From assembly GCF_023073335.1 (NCBI RefSeq), contig NZ_JADPJG010000035.1:513813-577812 (forward strand): 64,000 nt of DNA. Direction: 5' to 3'. The translations under genes were made by a program, and so were the position numbers. Origin of the DNA: Bradyrhizobium sp. 21 (GTDB taxonomy: Bacteria > Pseudomonadota > Alphaproteobacteria > Rhizobiales > Xanthobacteraceae). Shown one piece after another: positions 36,731-45,990 of the stretch. The notes under the pieces are model-generated. The model saw nothing but the letters and a program-made list of their open reading frames with translations, did no database searches and was not told where the DNA came from. Position 1 is the stretch's first letter. Every line of letters starts with the position of its first letter.

Positions 36731-37225
36731 ATGAGCCTCGCCAAGCCAGCCTTTCCCGCGCCTGACCACGACCACGGCCGCTGCACTGCGGACGCGCTGT
36801 CGCATGCCGAGGCCGTCTGTGCGCAGCGCGCCCAGAAATTCACACCAATCCGCCGTCAGGTGCTGGCGGCCCTGCTCTCCAGCCACCGGCCGCTCGGGGC
36901 CTATGAGGTGATCGACGAACTGGCAAAATCGATGTCGCGGCCGGCGCCGATCACGGTCTACCGTGCTCTCGATTTCTTGATGGCCAACGGCCTCGTGCAC
37001 CGCATCGAAAGCCGCAACGCCTATCTCGCCTGCGCCGCTCACGACCATGACGCGACCTCGGCGGTGGCGTTCCTGATCTGCGAGCGCTGCGGCCTTGTCG
37101 GCGAGATCCCGTCCGCGTCCTTCGCTGGGGATCTCAACGCCGCGGCGCGAGCGTCAGGCTTCGCACCAAAGCTGTCCGTGGTCGAGATCACGGGCATCTG
37201 TACCCATTGTCAGAAAACATCTTGA
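36731..37225 (+). CDS. zur: Fur-family regulator, Zur type
   Basis: 164 aa. The winged helix has RRQVLAALLSSHRPLGAYEV and the recognition segment PITVYRALDFLMANGLVHR. Structural zinc Cys pairs are in ICERCG and ICTHCQ near the C-terminus. His-rich segments (DHDHGRC at the N-terminus and AAHDHDAT in the middle) resemble Zur rather than Fur or Irr. It would repress zinc uptake genes when zinc is plentiful; no zinc transporter is adjacent. ATGs at 36713 and 36695 are alternatives. Confidence 0.82.
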   Translation: MSLAKPAFPAPDHDHGRCTADALSHAEAVCAQRAQKFTPIRRQVLAALLSSHRPLGAYEVIDELAKSMSRPAPITVYRALDFLMANGLVHRIESRNAYLACAAHDHDATSAVAFLICERCGLVGEIPSASFAGDLNAAARASGFAPKLSVVEITGICTHCQKTS

Positions 37226-37260
37226 ATCAACAACGGCGTGAAGCCGGTTTCCAGGAAGAA

Positions 37261-38214
37261 ATGTCCTCACCTCAAGCAAATCCGTCCGCCGGGCGTCCTC
37301 TCAGTGCCGGCGCCATCGCCCTGATGCTGATGCTGTGTCTGACCTGGGGCTTCAACCAGATCGCGGTGAAGCTGGTGCTGCCGGAAATCCCGCCGATGCT
37401 GCAGGCCACGATCCGTTCGATGGGTGCATTGCCGGTGCTGTTCATCATCGGCACGTTGCGCGGCGTCAAATTCTTCGAGCGCGATGGCACGTGGAAGCCC
37501 GGCCTGGTTGCCGGAGTGTTGTTCGGCATCGAGTTCGTGCTGATCTACCAGGGCCTGCGCTTCACCTCGGTGTCACGGGCGGTCGTGTTCCTCTACACCG
37601 CGCCGTTCTTCGTCGCGCTCGGCTCCTACCAGGTGCTCGGCGAGCGGCTCGGCGGCGTGCAATGGCTGGGTCTGGCCGTGAGCTTTGCTGGCGTCGCGCT
37701 CGCAATCGGCGTGCCGCAGCCGGATGTCGATGCCTGGGTCCTGCTCGGCGACCTCATGATCGTCGGCGGTGCCAGCCTGTGGGCGGCGACCACGCTGATT
37801 GCCAAGGGCACGCGGCTGCGCTTCGCCGCGCCGGAAAAGGCGCTGGGCTATCAGGTCGCGACCTCGATCCCGATTCTGGGGCTGGCCGCCTGGCTGTTCG
37901 GCGAGACCATCCCCCACGCGCCGTCAACGCAGTCGATCGTGCTCGTGGCCTTCCAGGCCATCTGGGTGGTAGGAACCACGTTCACGCTTTGGTTCGCACT
38001 GGTGAAGACCTATTCGGCCAGCAAATTGTCGGCTTTTACCTTCATCACCCCTTTGTTTGGCGTGGTGGGTAGCTATTTCATCATGCACGACACCCTGAGC
38101 CTGACATTCGGGGCCGCTGCGGTCCTTGTAATTGCTGGGCTTTTTCTGGTTAACCGTCCCGGCCAATCCGCGGCGGCGCCGCGTGATGCATTGCTGAACG
38201 TCACCAAAACCTGA
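37261..38214 (+). CDS. EamA/DMT family transporter
   Basis: 317 aa with ten hydrophobic segments in two EamA halves. The first begins LMLCLTWGFNQIAVKLVL and the second begins MIVGGASLWAATTLIAKGTRL. Such proteins export amino acids or metabolites; the substrate is unknown. GGAAGAA precedes the ATG at 37261, which is 35 bases after the zur stop; a start at 37207 would overlap zur. Zinc control of this gene is possible from the position but not shown. Confidence 0.88.
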   Translation: MSSPQANPSAGRPLSAGAIALMLMLCLTWGFNQIAVKLVLPEIPPMLQATIRSMGALPVLFIIGTLRGVKFFERDGTWKPGLVAGVLFGIEFVLIYQGLRFTSVSRAVVFLYTAPFFVALGSYQVLGERLGGVQWLGLAVSFAGVALAIGVPQPDVDAWVLLGDLMIVGGASLWAATTLIAKGTRLRFAAPEKALGYQVATSIPILGLAAWLFGETIPHAPSTQSIVLVAFQAIWVVGTTFTLWFALVKTYSASKLSAFTFITPLFGVVGSYFIMHDTLSLTFGAAAVLVIAGLFLVNRPGQSAAAPRDALLNVTKT

Positions 38215-38226
38215 TATTTGGACGCC

Positions 38227-39510
38227 ATGAACAAGCTCGAAAACACCATCGATTCCGACATCGCGGGGCCTGCGCCGCGTCATCACACCACCCAGGTCAA
38301 GGTCGGCGACGTTGCCGTCGGCGGCGGTGCGCCGATCGTCGTGCAGTCGATGACCAACACCGACACAGCCGATATCGACGGCACCATTGCCCAGGTCGCA
38401 GCGCTCGCCCGCGCCGGTTCCGAGCTGGTCCGCATCACCGTCGACCGCGAGGAGGCGGCAGCTGCCGTTCCGCATATCCGCGACGGCCTGCTCAAGCTCG
38501 GTCTCACCACGCCCCTGATCGGCGACTTCCACTATATCGGCCACAAGCTGCTCGCGGCCTATCCGGCCTGCGCCGAGGCGCTCGCCAAATATCGCATCAA
38601 TCCCGGCAATGTCGGCTTCAAGGACAAGCGCGACACCCAGTTCGCCGACATCATCGAGATCGCCAACAAGAACAGCAAGCCGGTCCGCATCGGCGCCAAT
38701 TGGGGCTCGCTCGACCAGGAGCTGCTGACCAGGCTGATGGATGAGAACACCGCCTCGGCCAATCCGCGCGATGCGCGCGCGGTGATGCGCGAAGCCATGG
38801 TGCAGTCGGCGCTGCTCTCGGCGGCACGCGCCGAAGAGCTCGGCATGCCCAAGGACCGCATCATCCTGTCGGCCAAGGTCTCGGCGGTGCAGGATCTGAT
38901 CGCGGTCTACGAGGTTCTCGCCAGCCGTTCCGATTACGCCATCCATCTCGGCCTTACCGAAGCCGGCATGGGCACCAAGGGCATCGTCGCCTCCTCCGCC
39001 GCGCTGGGCATCCTGCTGCAGCAGGGCATCGGTGACACCATTCGTATCTCGCTGACGCCGGAGCCCGGCGGCGACCGCACCCGTGAGGTGCAGGTCGGCC
39101 AGGAGCTCTTGCAGACCATGGGCTTCCGCACCTTCGTGCCGCTGGTTGCGGCATGCCCTGGCTGCGGCCGCACCACCTCGACCACGTTCCAGGAGCTGGC
39201 CCAATCGATCCAGGGTTTCATCCGCGACGAGATGCCGACCTGGAAGACGAAATATCCCGGCGTGGAAGAGCTCAACGTTGCCGTGATGGGCTGCATCGTC
39301 AACGGCCCCGGCGAATCCAAGCACGCCAATATCGGCATCTCGCTGCCGGGCACGGGCGAAGCGCCGGCTGCCCCGGTGTTCGTCGACGGCAAGAAGTTCC
39401 GCACCCTGCGCGGCCCGACCATCTCCGCCGACTTCAAGGCGCTCGTGATCGACTACATCGAGCAGCGCTACGGCCAAGGCGCCAAGGTGCCGGTGACCGC
39501 GGCGGAGTGA
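38227..39510 (+). CDS. ispG: 4-hydroxy-3-methylbut-2-en-1-yl diphosphate synthase IspG (GcpE)
   Basis: 427 aa. The TIM-barrel start is APIVVQSMTNTDTAD, and the C-terminal [4Fe-4S] Cys ligands are in AACPGCGRTT and MGCIVNGPGE. It makes the penultimate intermediate of the MEP isoprenoid pathway. The length equals that of the two-domain bacterial enzyme. The ATG at 38227 is used; a TTG nine bases earlier is open. The window also holds a polyprenyl diphosphate synthase, which uses the products of this pathway. Confidence 0.95.
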   Translation: MNKLENTIDSDIAGPAPRHHTTQVKVGDVAVGGGAPIVVQSMTNTDTADIDGTIAQVAALARAGSELVRITVDREEAAAAVPHIRDGLLKLGLTTPLIGDFHYIGHKLLAAYPACAEALAKYRINPGNVGFKDKRDTQFADIIEIANKNSKPVRIGANWGSLDQELLTRLMDENTASANPRDARAVMREAMVQSALLSAARAEELGMPKDRIILSAKVSAVQDLIAVYEVLASRSDYAIHLGLTEAGMGTKGIVASSAALGILLQQGIGDTIRISLTPEPGGDRTREVQVGQELLQTMGFRTFVPLVAACPGCGRTTSTTFQELAQSIQGFIRDEMPTWKTKYPGVEELNVAVMGCIVNGPGESKHANIGISLPGTGEAPAAPVFVDGKKFRTLRGPTISADFKALVIDYIEQRYGQGAKVPVTAAE

Positions 39511-39543
39511 TTTAGCTCCGTTCGCCGCGCTTTGCGCTGCAAT

Positions 39544-39630
39544 GTAGCCCGGATGGAGCGAAGCGAAATCCGGGGCCCGTCAGATGCTGACAAGCCGTTC
39601 CCGGATTGCGCTTCGCTCCATCCGGGCTAC
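39544..39630. repeat. GTAGCCCGG inverted repeat with 31-bp arms
   Basis: Left arm 39544-39574 and right arm 39600-39630 are complementary in 30 of 31 positions, separated by 25 bases. It sits between ispG and the next co-directional gene. A diverged copy is at 22308-22374. Confidence 0.88.
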
Positions 39631-39666
39631 CATGCCTCCAATCAATAATGATTGGGAGCAGCGCCC

Positions 39667-40563
39667 ATGAGCTCACTCGCCGGCAAGCAGGGTCCGCGCT
39701 ATCGCCACGCGGCCGAGGATGGTGCGCCGTATGAAACCATCGCGGTCGAAAAGCTGACCCCCATCATCGGCGCGGAAATCTCCGGCGTCGACATCGGCAA
39801 GCTGGTCTCGGACGATGCGCGCTCTAACCGGCAGATGGACGAGGTCCATCGCGCGCTCGCCGAAAACCTCGTCATCTTCTTCCGCGACCAGCACATCACG
39901 CCACAGCAGCATCTCGCCTTCGGCCGCAAGTTCGGCGAGCTGCATTTCCATCCTGCCGCGCCGCATGAGGATGAAGACCCGGCGCTGATGAAGATCTATG
40001 CGGATGCGAATTCGCCGCGCGCCAACGGCGAGGGCTGGCATTCCGATGTCTCCTGCGATCTCGAGCCGCCGATGGGCTCGATCCTCTACATCAAGCAGTG
40101 CCCGCCGCGCGGCGGCGACACGCTGTTCGCCAACATGTATGCCGCCTACGAGGCACTATCGGATCGGATGAAGGCCTATCTCGACGGGTTGACCGCGCTG
40201 CATGACGGCGAGCCGATCTATCGCGGCCTCTATGCCAACTACGGCGTCGCCGACCGTCCCGCATATCCGAACGCCGAGCATCCGGTGGTGCGCACGCATC
40301 CGGTCACCGGCAAGAAGGCGCTCTACGTCAACCGCGGCTTCACCCGTCACATCAACGGCATCCCGCGCGACGAGAGCGACGCGATGCTCGCCTATCTCTA
40401 TCAGCATGCCGAGAACCCGCTGTTCCAGTGCCGCTTCCGATGGACCGAGAACGCCATCGCGTTCTGGGACAACCGCTGCGCCCAGCACCGCGCGATGTGG
40501 GATTACTGGCCGCACACACGCTCGGGGACGCGCGTGACGGTGAAGGGAGAAAGGCCGGTGTGA
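39667..40563 (+). CDS. TauD/TfdA family Fe(II)/2-oxoglutarate dioxygenase
   Basis: 298 aa. The iron facial triad is seen as H-X-D in EGWHSDVSCD and the distal His in APQHRAMWDY-like context (CAQHRAMWDYWPHTRSGTRV), whose Arg binds 2-oxoglutarate. TLFANMYAAYEALS is the usual TauD segment. Substrates in this family include taurine, other sulfonates and phenoxyacetates; here the substrate is unknown. TTGGGAG supports the ATG at 39667. The sulfonate-type ABC transporter is 20 kb away and not linked. Confidence 0.88.
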   Translation: MSSLAGKQGPRYRHAAEDGAPYETIAVEKLTPIIGAEISGVDIGKLVSDDARSNRQMDEVHRALAENLVIFFRDQHITPQQHLAFGRKFGELHFHPAAPHEDEDPALMKIYADANSPRANGEGWHSDVSCDLEPPMGSILYIKQCPPRGGDTLFANMYAAYEALSDRMKAYLDGLTALHDGEPIYRGLYANYGVADRPAYPNAEHPVVRTHPVTGKKALYVNRGFTRHINGIPRDESDAMLAYLYQHAENPLFQCRFRWTENAIAFWDNRCAQHRAMWDYWPHTRSGTRVTVKGERPV

Positions 40564-40572
40564 GCCCGAACG

Positions 40573-41439
40573 TCAAATGGTTGGCGAATTCCCGGCAGCG
40601 CTTGGCCGGTTCGGTTCGACATTGACACTGACGCGCGCGTCCGGGCCTTTGGGGCCGACGCTGTAGTAGCGCTTCAGCCAGCGCGAAGTGCCGTCCAGGC
40701 CGGGAAACAGCATTCGTTCCGTGACATTGTCCTGGTCCAGCTTGTCGCGCAATTCCCACTTCAGCGCTGCGGGGATGATGATACGCTCATACAAGTGGTC
40801 GTACTTTTCGAGGAACGCCTTCATGTCCAGGCCCGCGCCGGGCATCATGGAGAGGATGGCGGCCTGGTTGACGATACGCCCGTCAAGCGACGGAGGCTCG
40901 AAGAACAAGGCAAACTCGCCGCCCAGTTCGTCGAACTGAGCGAGCCTTTTGTAGTCGTCGAGCATTTCCACTGAAAACACAAAGGCCTTCTCGACACGCA
41001 GCTTGTTGCGCAGGTCCGGCGGCAAAAGTTCGCGCGCCTGCACGACGTCCACGCACCAGATCGCAGCATCCTTGTCGAAATGCGCCTCTTCCCACGTGGC
41101 GAAGTGAGCGGCGACCTTTGGCGATGTCGTCCAATCGAGCACGCGTGTCGGAAGTCCGTGATGCTGTGCGAGGGCGAGCCGATACAGCAAAGCATCCGAA
41201 TCGACTTCGTCGGGTCCGGCATATTTCAGGAAGTTTCGCAGCAGCGGGCCTTCGACGGTGCCATAATGGCTTCCCAGCCGCTGCAGACTCGTGTCCAGGT
41301 GCCAATTTCTATCGCTGACACCGCGATAGACGAAGTCGGAACGGTATCTGTTGTGACGATCGACCTTGATTCCGTACAGCGCCGCGTGCAGTTGGTCCCA
41401 GCTCTCGACCAGGCGATCTTTCTTCATCTCCAGAGGCAT
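40573..41439 (-). CDS. FRG-domain protein
   Basis: 288 aa. The FRG domain occupies about 15-110, with the name-giving block as YRGVSDRNWHLDTSLQR and the conserved AQHHGLPTRVLDWTTSP. The function of FRG domains is not established; they occur alone or fused in bacterial and phage-related proteins and often near defence or toxin genes. No catalytic proof can be taken from the sequence. The gene is single, convergent with the TauD gene. No integrase, tRNA or second defence gene lies beside it. Confidence 0.85.
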   Translation of the reverse strand: MPLEMKKDRLVESWDQLHAALYGIKVDRHNRYRSDFVYRGVSDRNWHLDTSLQRLGSHYGTVEGPLLRNFLKYAGPDEVDSDALLYRLALAQHHGLPTRVLDWTTSPKVAAHFATWEEAHFDKDAAIWCVDVVQARELLPPDLRNKLRVEKAFVFSVEMLDDYKRLAQFDELGGEFALFFEPPSLDGRIVNQAAILSMMPGAGLDMKAFLEKYDHLYERIIIPAALKWELRDKLDQDNVTERMLFPGLDGTSRWLKRYYSVGPKGPDARVSVNVEPNRPSAAGNSPTI

Positions 41440-41609
41440 TGGTCACGCTCCCCTGCGAAAAAGTACGATCTGATATTAACACGCTCGGATTGAGTTGTCT
41501 TCCACCGTATCAGGCGACTGTTGCGGTGGCGTGGCCGATGATGGCGATCGCATTGACGATGCCGTCACTCTGCGCCAATCTTGCCAAAAACAGATCGGGA
41601 GGATCCGCC

Positions 41610-42947
41610 ATGCTCCGCGCCGAGGACAACAAATTCCTAACCGAGTCGGGCCCCGGAACGGGTATGGGCGAATTGTTGCGCCGGTTTTGGATTCCCGTGC
41701 TTCTGTCCGAAGAACTGCCCGAGCCCGACGGCGAGCCCAAGAAAATCATCGTTCTCGGCGAGGAGCTGCTCGCGTTTCGCGATACGCGCGGCGTTGTCGG
41801 ATTAATCGATCAGTATTGCCCGCATCGCGGCGCCAATCTCTGGCTTGGGCGCAACGAAGAGTGCGGCATCCGCTGCGTCTATCATGGCTGGAAGTTCGAT
41901 GCCGACGGTCGCTGCGTCGACATGCCGACCTCCTATCCCGACCTCAACGCCAAAGACCTCATCCGCATCAAGTCGTATCCTGTGCGCGAATGGGGCGAGA
42001 TGATCTGGGCCTATATGGGCCCGGCTGACGCGATGCCCGAGTTGCCCGATCTCGAAATGGCGCTGCTGCCGGCACCGCACCGCTATGTCAGCAAGAAATG
42101 GCAGGACTGCAACTGGGTGCAGGTGCTGGAAGGCTCGATCGACACGGCGCATTTCACCTTTGCGCATCTCTCCTTCGACAAGGAAGAGAACGAGATTCTG
42201 GACATCAAGAAGCATTTTGTGAATCCGATCGCGCGGATGTCGAGCGATCACATGCGCTGGATTGCGGAAGATCCGCGGCCCGTGATCAAGATCCAGCCGC
42301 ACGACGCGGGGTTGACGATTGCCGGTGGGCGTCTCACCGGCGGGGACAACATCTATTGGCGCATCGCGCAATTCCTGATGCCGTTCCACGCCTATGCGCC
42401 GAGCGCGATGCCGGGCGAGAACATTTTTGGCCAGACCTTCGTGCCCGTCACCGACACGAATTGCTGGATCTACACCTATGCCTGGAATCCGGAGCGCCCG
42501 CTGACACAAGGAGAGCGTGACGCCTTTGCCCGCGGCAATGGCGTGATCGCGGAGGTCGACGACAATTACGTGCCGCTGCGCCACAAGGGCAACGACTATC
42601 TGATCGACCGCAAGCTCCAGAAGACCAGAAGTTACACCGGCATCAAGGGCGTTTCCGAGCAGGATGCCGCCGTGCAGGACAGTCAGGGCCCGATCGCCGA
42701 CCGCACCCGCGAGCATCTCGGCCCGACCGATCTCGGCATCATGCATTTCCGGAAAGTCGTGATGGAGCTGGCCCGTGCGCTCCAGCAGGGCGAGCCGCCG
42801 CCGCAGGCTGCGCATCAGGATCGCTACGCCGTCCGCTCTGGCGCCTGCGTCACCAGCAAGGCCAAGGACCTGCCCGCGGTGATGCACGAACGCTTCGGCG
42901 ATGTGGCGGGCTTCGTCGGCCGTCCCAGGATTGCGGCAGCGGAGTAG
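41610..42947 (+). CDS. Rieske non-heme iron oxygenase, large subunit (phthalate dioxygenase-like)
   Basis: 445 aa. The Rieske [2Fe-2S] ligands are in YCPHRGANL and CVYHGWKFD. The mononuclear iron motif is in EGSIDTAHFTFAH, giving the bridging Asp and two His. It resembles phthalate 4,5-dioxygenase and related demethylases. The substrate is not predictable, and no reductase or ferredoxin gene is adjacent. GGGAGGATC precedes the ATG at 41610, and longer in-frame reading is rejected. The next gene starts three bases after its stop. Confidence 0.9.
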   Translation: MLRAEDNKFLTESGPGTGMGELLRRFWIPVLLSEELPEPDGEPKKIIVLGEELLAFRDTRGVVGLIDQYCPHRGANLWLGRNEECGIRCVYHGWKFDADGRCVDMPTSYPDLNAKDLIRIKSYPVREWGEMIWAYMGPADAMPELPDLEMALLPAPHRYVSKKWQDCNWVQVLEGSIDTAHFTFAHLSFDKEENEILDIKKHFVNPIARMSSDHMRWIAEDPRPVIKIQPHDAGLTIAGGRLTGGDNIYWRIAQFLMPFHAYAPSAMPGENIFGQTFVPVTDTNCWIYTYAWNPERPLTQGERDAFARGNGVIAEVDDNYVPLRHKGNDYLIDRKLQKTRSYTGIKGVSEQDAAVQDSQGPIADRTREHLGPTDLGIMHFRKVVMELARALQQGEPPPQAAHQDRYAVRSGACVTSKAKDLPAVMHERFGDVAGFVGRPRIAAAE

Positions 42948-42950
42948 CGC

Positions 42951-43778
42951 TTGGAGCAATCGCGCAGCATCATCGCAAGTCTCGTCTTGCCGCTCGTCGC
43001 GTCGATTCTGCTATTGTCGCTGGCGCCTGCCGAGGCCGGTCATGCTGCCGTCGCGCCAAAGGCTGCGCAAGCCAGGCCGAGGCCGCCGCAGCCACCGGCC
43101 AAATGTGAGATGCCGAAATTCCGGATCGTCGTCGATGTCGGGCATACCCCGGACTCCTACGGCGCGTTGAGCGCGCGCAACGATCCGGAGTTCGGCTTTA
43201 ACCTCCGGCTCGCAAGGCTGATCGCGGCGAAGCTCAAGTCCGAAGGATTCGCCGCGACCCGCCTGCTCGTCACGGACGGCAAGGCGCGGCCGAGCCTGCT
43301 TAAACGCGTCAGTGCCGCCAATGACGGCCGGGCCGATCTCTTCCTGTCGATCCATCACGATTCGGTGCCGGACAAGCTGCTCGAGACCTGGGAGTTCGAC
43401 GGCGCGAACAGCTATTTCAGCGATCGCTTCTCAGGCCACTCGCTGTTCGTATCGCAGCGGAATCCGCACTTCGCGGTTAGCCTGATGCTGGCCCGGATGA
43501 TCGGCAAGCAGTTGAAGGAGCAGGGCCTGCATTATGCCGGCCAATACACCCTGCCCCTGATGGGCCGCTACCGGCGTCAGTTGCTGGACAAGGATGTCGG
43601 CGTCTACCGTTATGACGGGCTCGTCGTACTCTCGCAAACCCGCAGCGCCGCAGTGCTGCTCGAGGCCGGCTCGATCATCAACCGCGACGAGGAGATGGAG
43701 ATGAACTCAACGGAGCGGCGGGAGATGATAGCGGCAGCCGTCGCGGCGGCGGTGGAGGAATTTTGCGAGAGGCGGTAG
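42951..43778 (+). CDS. N-acetylmuramoyl-L-alanine amidase (Amidase_3)
   Basis: 275 aa with a signal peptide (IIASLVLPLVASILLLSLAP, then AEAG). The zinc amidase domain has VVDVGHTPDSYG, FLSIHHDSV and the catalytic Glu in VLLEAGSIIN. It cleaves the amide bond between MurNAc and the stem peptide. A TTG start is assigned, as no other start precedes the signal peptide. It lies only three bases after the oxygenase stop and shares its transcript, although the two activities are unrelated. Confidence 0.85.
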   Translation: MEQSRSIIASLVLPLVASILLLSLAPAEAGHAAVAPKAAQARPRPPQPPAKCEMPKFRIVVDVGHTPDSYGALSARNDPEFGFNLRLARLIAAKLKSEGFAATRLLVTDGKARPSLLKRVSAANDGRADLFLSIHHDSVPDKLLETWEFDGANSYFSDRFSGHSLFVSQRNPHFAVSLMLARMIGKQLKEQGLHYAGQYTLPLMGRYRRQLLDKDVGVYRYDGLVVLSQTRSAAVLLEAGSIINRDEEMEMNSTERREMIAAAVAAAVEEFCERR

Positions 43779-43790
43779 ATCGCCCGGCAT

Positions 43791-44071
43791 TTAGGGTCGA
43801 CGTTCCTGAGCTCCATGCCGTACGTGGAGAATGACCTCGGCGTCGGCAGGATTGATCGTGTAAAAGACGAGATATGGGTACCGAACGGTTGGGAACATGC
43901 GGACGCCGGGCTCGTCGGTCAGATGACCAGCGTCAGGAAATTCCTGCAGCAGGCTAGCAACCGCCTTGATGCGCTCGACCACGGCGGCCGCAGCTGTGCG
44001 ATTACGTTCGTGAATGTACGAAAATATGTCTCGATGTCCGAAAGCGAGCTTTCGGACCAGCGCACCCTCAT
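43791..44071 (-). pseudogene. ParE/RelE-family toxin, split by a -1 frameshift
   Basis: The N-terminal part reads from the ATG at 44071 as MRVRWSESSLSDIETYF, a normal ParE start. The rest is in the -1 frame from about 44021: SYIHERNRTAAAAVVERIK, then FPDAGHLTDEPGVRMFPTVRYP-type ParE sequence to the TAA at 43791. Total length 281 is one base short of 94 codons. The break is at a run of four T on the coding strand (44021-44024), where a tRNA slip from TTT to TTT is possible. So it is either an inactivated toxin, a slippage site or a sequencing error. Confidence 0.8.
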
Positions 44072-44298
44072 GCGCTGTAGCGATTGAAGACAGCAGCGAC
44101 GGCCTCGTCGCTTGCCAACCTGCCTTCGCGCATATCCTTTAGGCCGCGCCGCACGGCATTTCGTTCGTCGTCGCTGAGCCGATAGATGCCGAGATGCCTG
44201 TTCTCGATGTCGGTTACGGACCGCATCAGCTCTTCCTGAGCCTCCTCGGGCCAGGCGGACACGCGTTCCAGCAGGATTTCGAGGGCTTCCTTTGTCAT
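44068..44298 (-). CDS. ParD-like antitoxin
   Basis: 76 aa, begins MTKEALEILLERVSAWPEEA. The central IENRHLGIYRLSDDERNAVRRGL segment and a C-terminal helix ending in DEAVAAVFNRYSA are as in small antitoxins paired with ParE. It would bind the toxin and the operon promoter. Its TGA overlaps the toxin ATG (ATGA), typical for toxin-antitoxin pairs. It remains intact although the toxin is frameshifted. Confidence 0.8.
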   Translation of the reverse strand: MTKEALEILLERVSAWPEEAQEELMRSVTDIENRHLGIYRLSDDERNAVRRGLKDMREGRLASDEAVAAVFNRYSA

Positions 44299-44335
44299 CC
44301 GACAATAGTAGCAGATGGCGGGGTGACTTGCACCC

Positions 44336-45943
44336 CTACAGCGGCGTTCCCCGATACTCCCGGTTCGCCAAGCTCGCCTCCTCCAGATCCAGATCGCGCT
44401 CGATCCGCCGCCGTGTCTCGTCGGTGATCTGGCCGTCGCGCAGGAGGTCGTGGATGAATTTGCGCTCGGCGGCGATCAGGTCGCGGGTTAGCGCGGTGCC
44501 GGCGGCGGAGACGTCGTGGTGGGCGGGGTCGAGCGAATCCGGGAGCTGGTTGACGCGGATATCGTGGCGCGCGCGCAGCAGCAGCACCACCTCGTCGGAA
44601 ACGTCCTTTTCCGCGGTCAATGCGTCGAGCGATTTCAGTGCGGCATCGAGGGCCTGGCGGCGTGCGGCGATCTCGGCTTCGTGCTCGGCGACATGCTCGT
44701 TGCGGCCGGCCTCGGCGACGCCGAGCCAGCGCACCAGCGGTGGCAGCGTCAGGCCGACGCCGATCAGCGTGACGAAGATGACGCCGAAGGCGACGAACAG
44801 GATCAGGTCGCGATACGGAAAGGCCTCGCCAACAGGCAGCGTGAACGGCAGCGCCAGCGCAGCCGCGAGCGAGACGGCTCCGCGCACGCCGGTGAAGGCG
44901 AGCACGAACGGCCATTGCCATGGCGGCGACGGATCGCGCTTACGCAGCGACTTGGAGAGGATCCGTGGCAGATAGGTCGCGGGATACAGCCAGGCGAAGC
45001 GCGCGATCACGATGATCAACAGAACGACGGCGGTCGCGATGAGGATGTCGTCGAGCGGGAATGCCTTCGACTTCTCGTAGAGCGCGCGCATCTGGAAGCC
45101 GGTCAGCAGGAACAGCAGGCCCTCGATCAGATAGATCACGAGGTCCCAGAAGAAGATTCCTTGCAGCCGCGTCGAGGCGGAGATCCATAGCGGGCCGTTC
45201 CAGCTCACATAGAGGCCGCAGGCCACCGTCGCGATCACGCCGGAGCCGCCGACATGCTCGGGCAGCCAATAGGAGACGTAGGGCGTGATCAGCGACAGCG
45301 TCAGCTCGACCTGAGGGTCGTGGGCCCTTTTGCGGAACCGAAGGGAGAGCCAGCCGACGCCGATGCCGAAGGCGATTTCGCTGGCGACGATGAGGGAGAA
45401 TTCGCCGGCGGCCAATGGCAGCGAGAAATGGCCGACTGTGATCGCGGCAAGTGCGAAGCGGTAGAGGATCAGCGCGGTGGCGTCGTTGGCCAGCCCCTCG
45501 CCTTCGAGGATGACCACGAGTCGGCGCGGCAGGTTCAGCCGGCGCGCGATCGCGAGCGGCGCCACCACGTCGGGCGGCGCAACGATGGCACCCAGAAGGA
45601 AGCCGATGGTCCAGGGCAGGCCGATCAGATAATGCGTCGCGGTCGCTACCAGCGCCGCGGTGAAGATCACCGCGCCGACCGCGAGCAGCACGATCGGGCG
45701 CAAATTGTTCCTGAATTCGCGCCAGCTCATGGCGACGCTCGCCGAGTAGATCAGCGGCGGGAGCACCATCAGCAGTACCAGTTCCGGCGGCAGTTCGACC
45801 GGCGGCATGCCCGGCACGAAAGCGAGGCCCACGCCGGAGAGCATCAGCAGAATGGCCGGCGCGATGTTGAAGCGGCGGGCAACAAGCGCGGTACCCGCGA
45901 GCACGGCGAGCAGGATGAGAAAGGTCTGAAATTTTGCTTCCAT
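44336..45943 (-). CDS. CPA1-family Na+/H+ antiporter
   Basis: 535 aa with about 12 membrane segments in the first 400 residues and a cytoplasmic C-terminal tail rich in charged helices. The ion-binding helix contains LEGEGLANDATALI, whose ND pair is diagnostic for CPA1 (NhaP/NHE-like) antiporters. LPPLIYSASVAMSWREFR is the helix near the transport path. It exchanges sodium or potassium for protons. The gene is followed, on the same strand and 30 bases beyond, by nothing; the antitoxin gene is separate. Confidence 0.92.
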   Translation of the reverse strand: MEAKFQTFLILLAVLAGTALVARRFNIAPAILLMLSGVGLAFVPGMPPVELPPELVLLMVLPPLIYSASVAMSWREFRNNLRPIVLLAVGAVIFTAALVATATHYLIGLPWTIGFLLGAIVAPPDVVAPLAIARRLNLPRRLVVILEGEGLANDATALILYRFALAAITVGHFSLPLAAGEFSLIVASEIAFGIGVGWLSLRFRKRAHDPQVELTLSLITPYVSYWLPEHVGGSGVIATVACGLYVSWNGPLWISASTRLQGIFFWDLVIYLIEGLLFLLTGFQMRALYEKSKAFPLDDILIATAVVLLIIVIARFAWLYPATYLPRILSKSLRKRDPSPPWQWPFVLAFTGVRGAVSLAAALALPFTLPVGEAFPYRDLILFVAFGVIFVTLIGVGLTLPPLVRWLGVAEAGRNEHVAEHEAEIAARRQALDAALKSLDALTAEKDVSDEVVLLLRARHDIRVNQLPDSLDPAHHDVSAAGTALTRDLIAAERKFIHDLLRDGQITDETRRRIERDLDLEEASLANREYRGTPL

Positions 45944-45990
45944 GATGATCTGTCTTCACCCGGAAGCGGTCGCAAGGTCAATGCGTGCGG

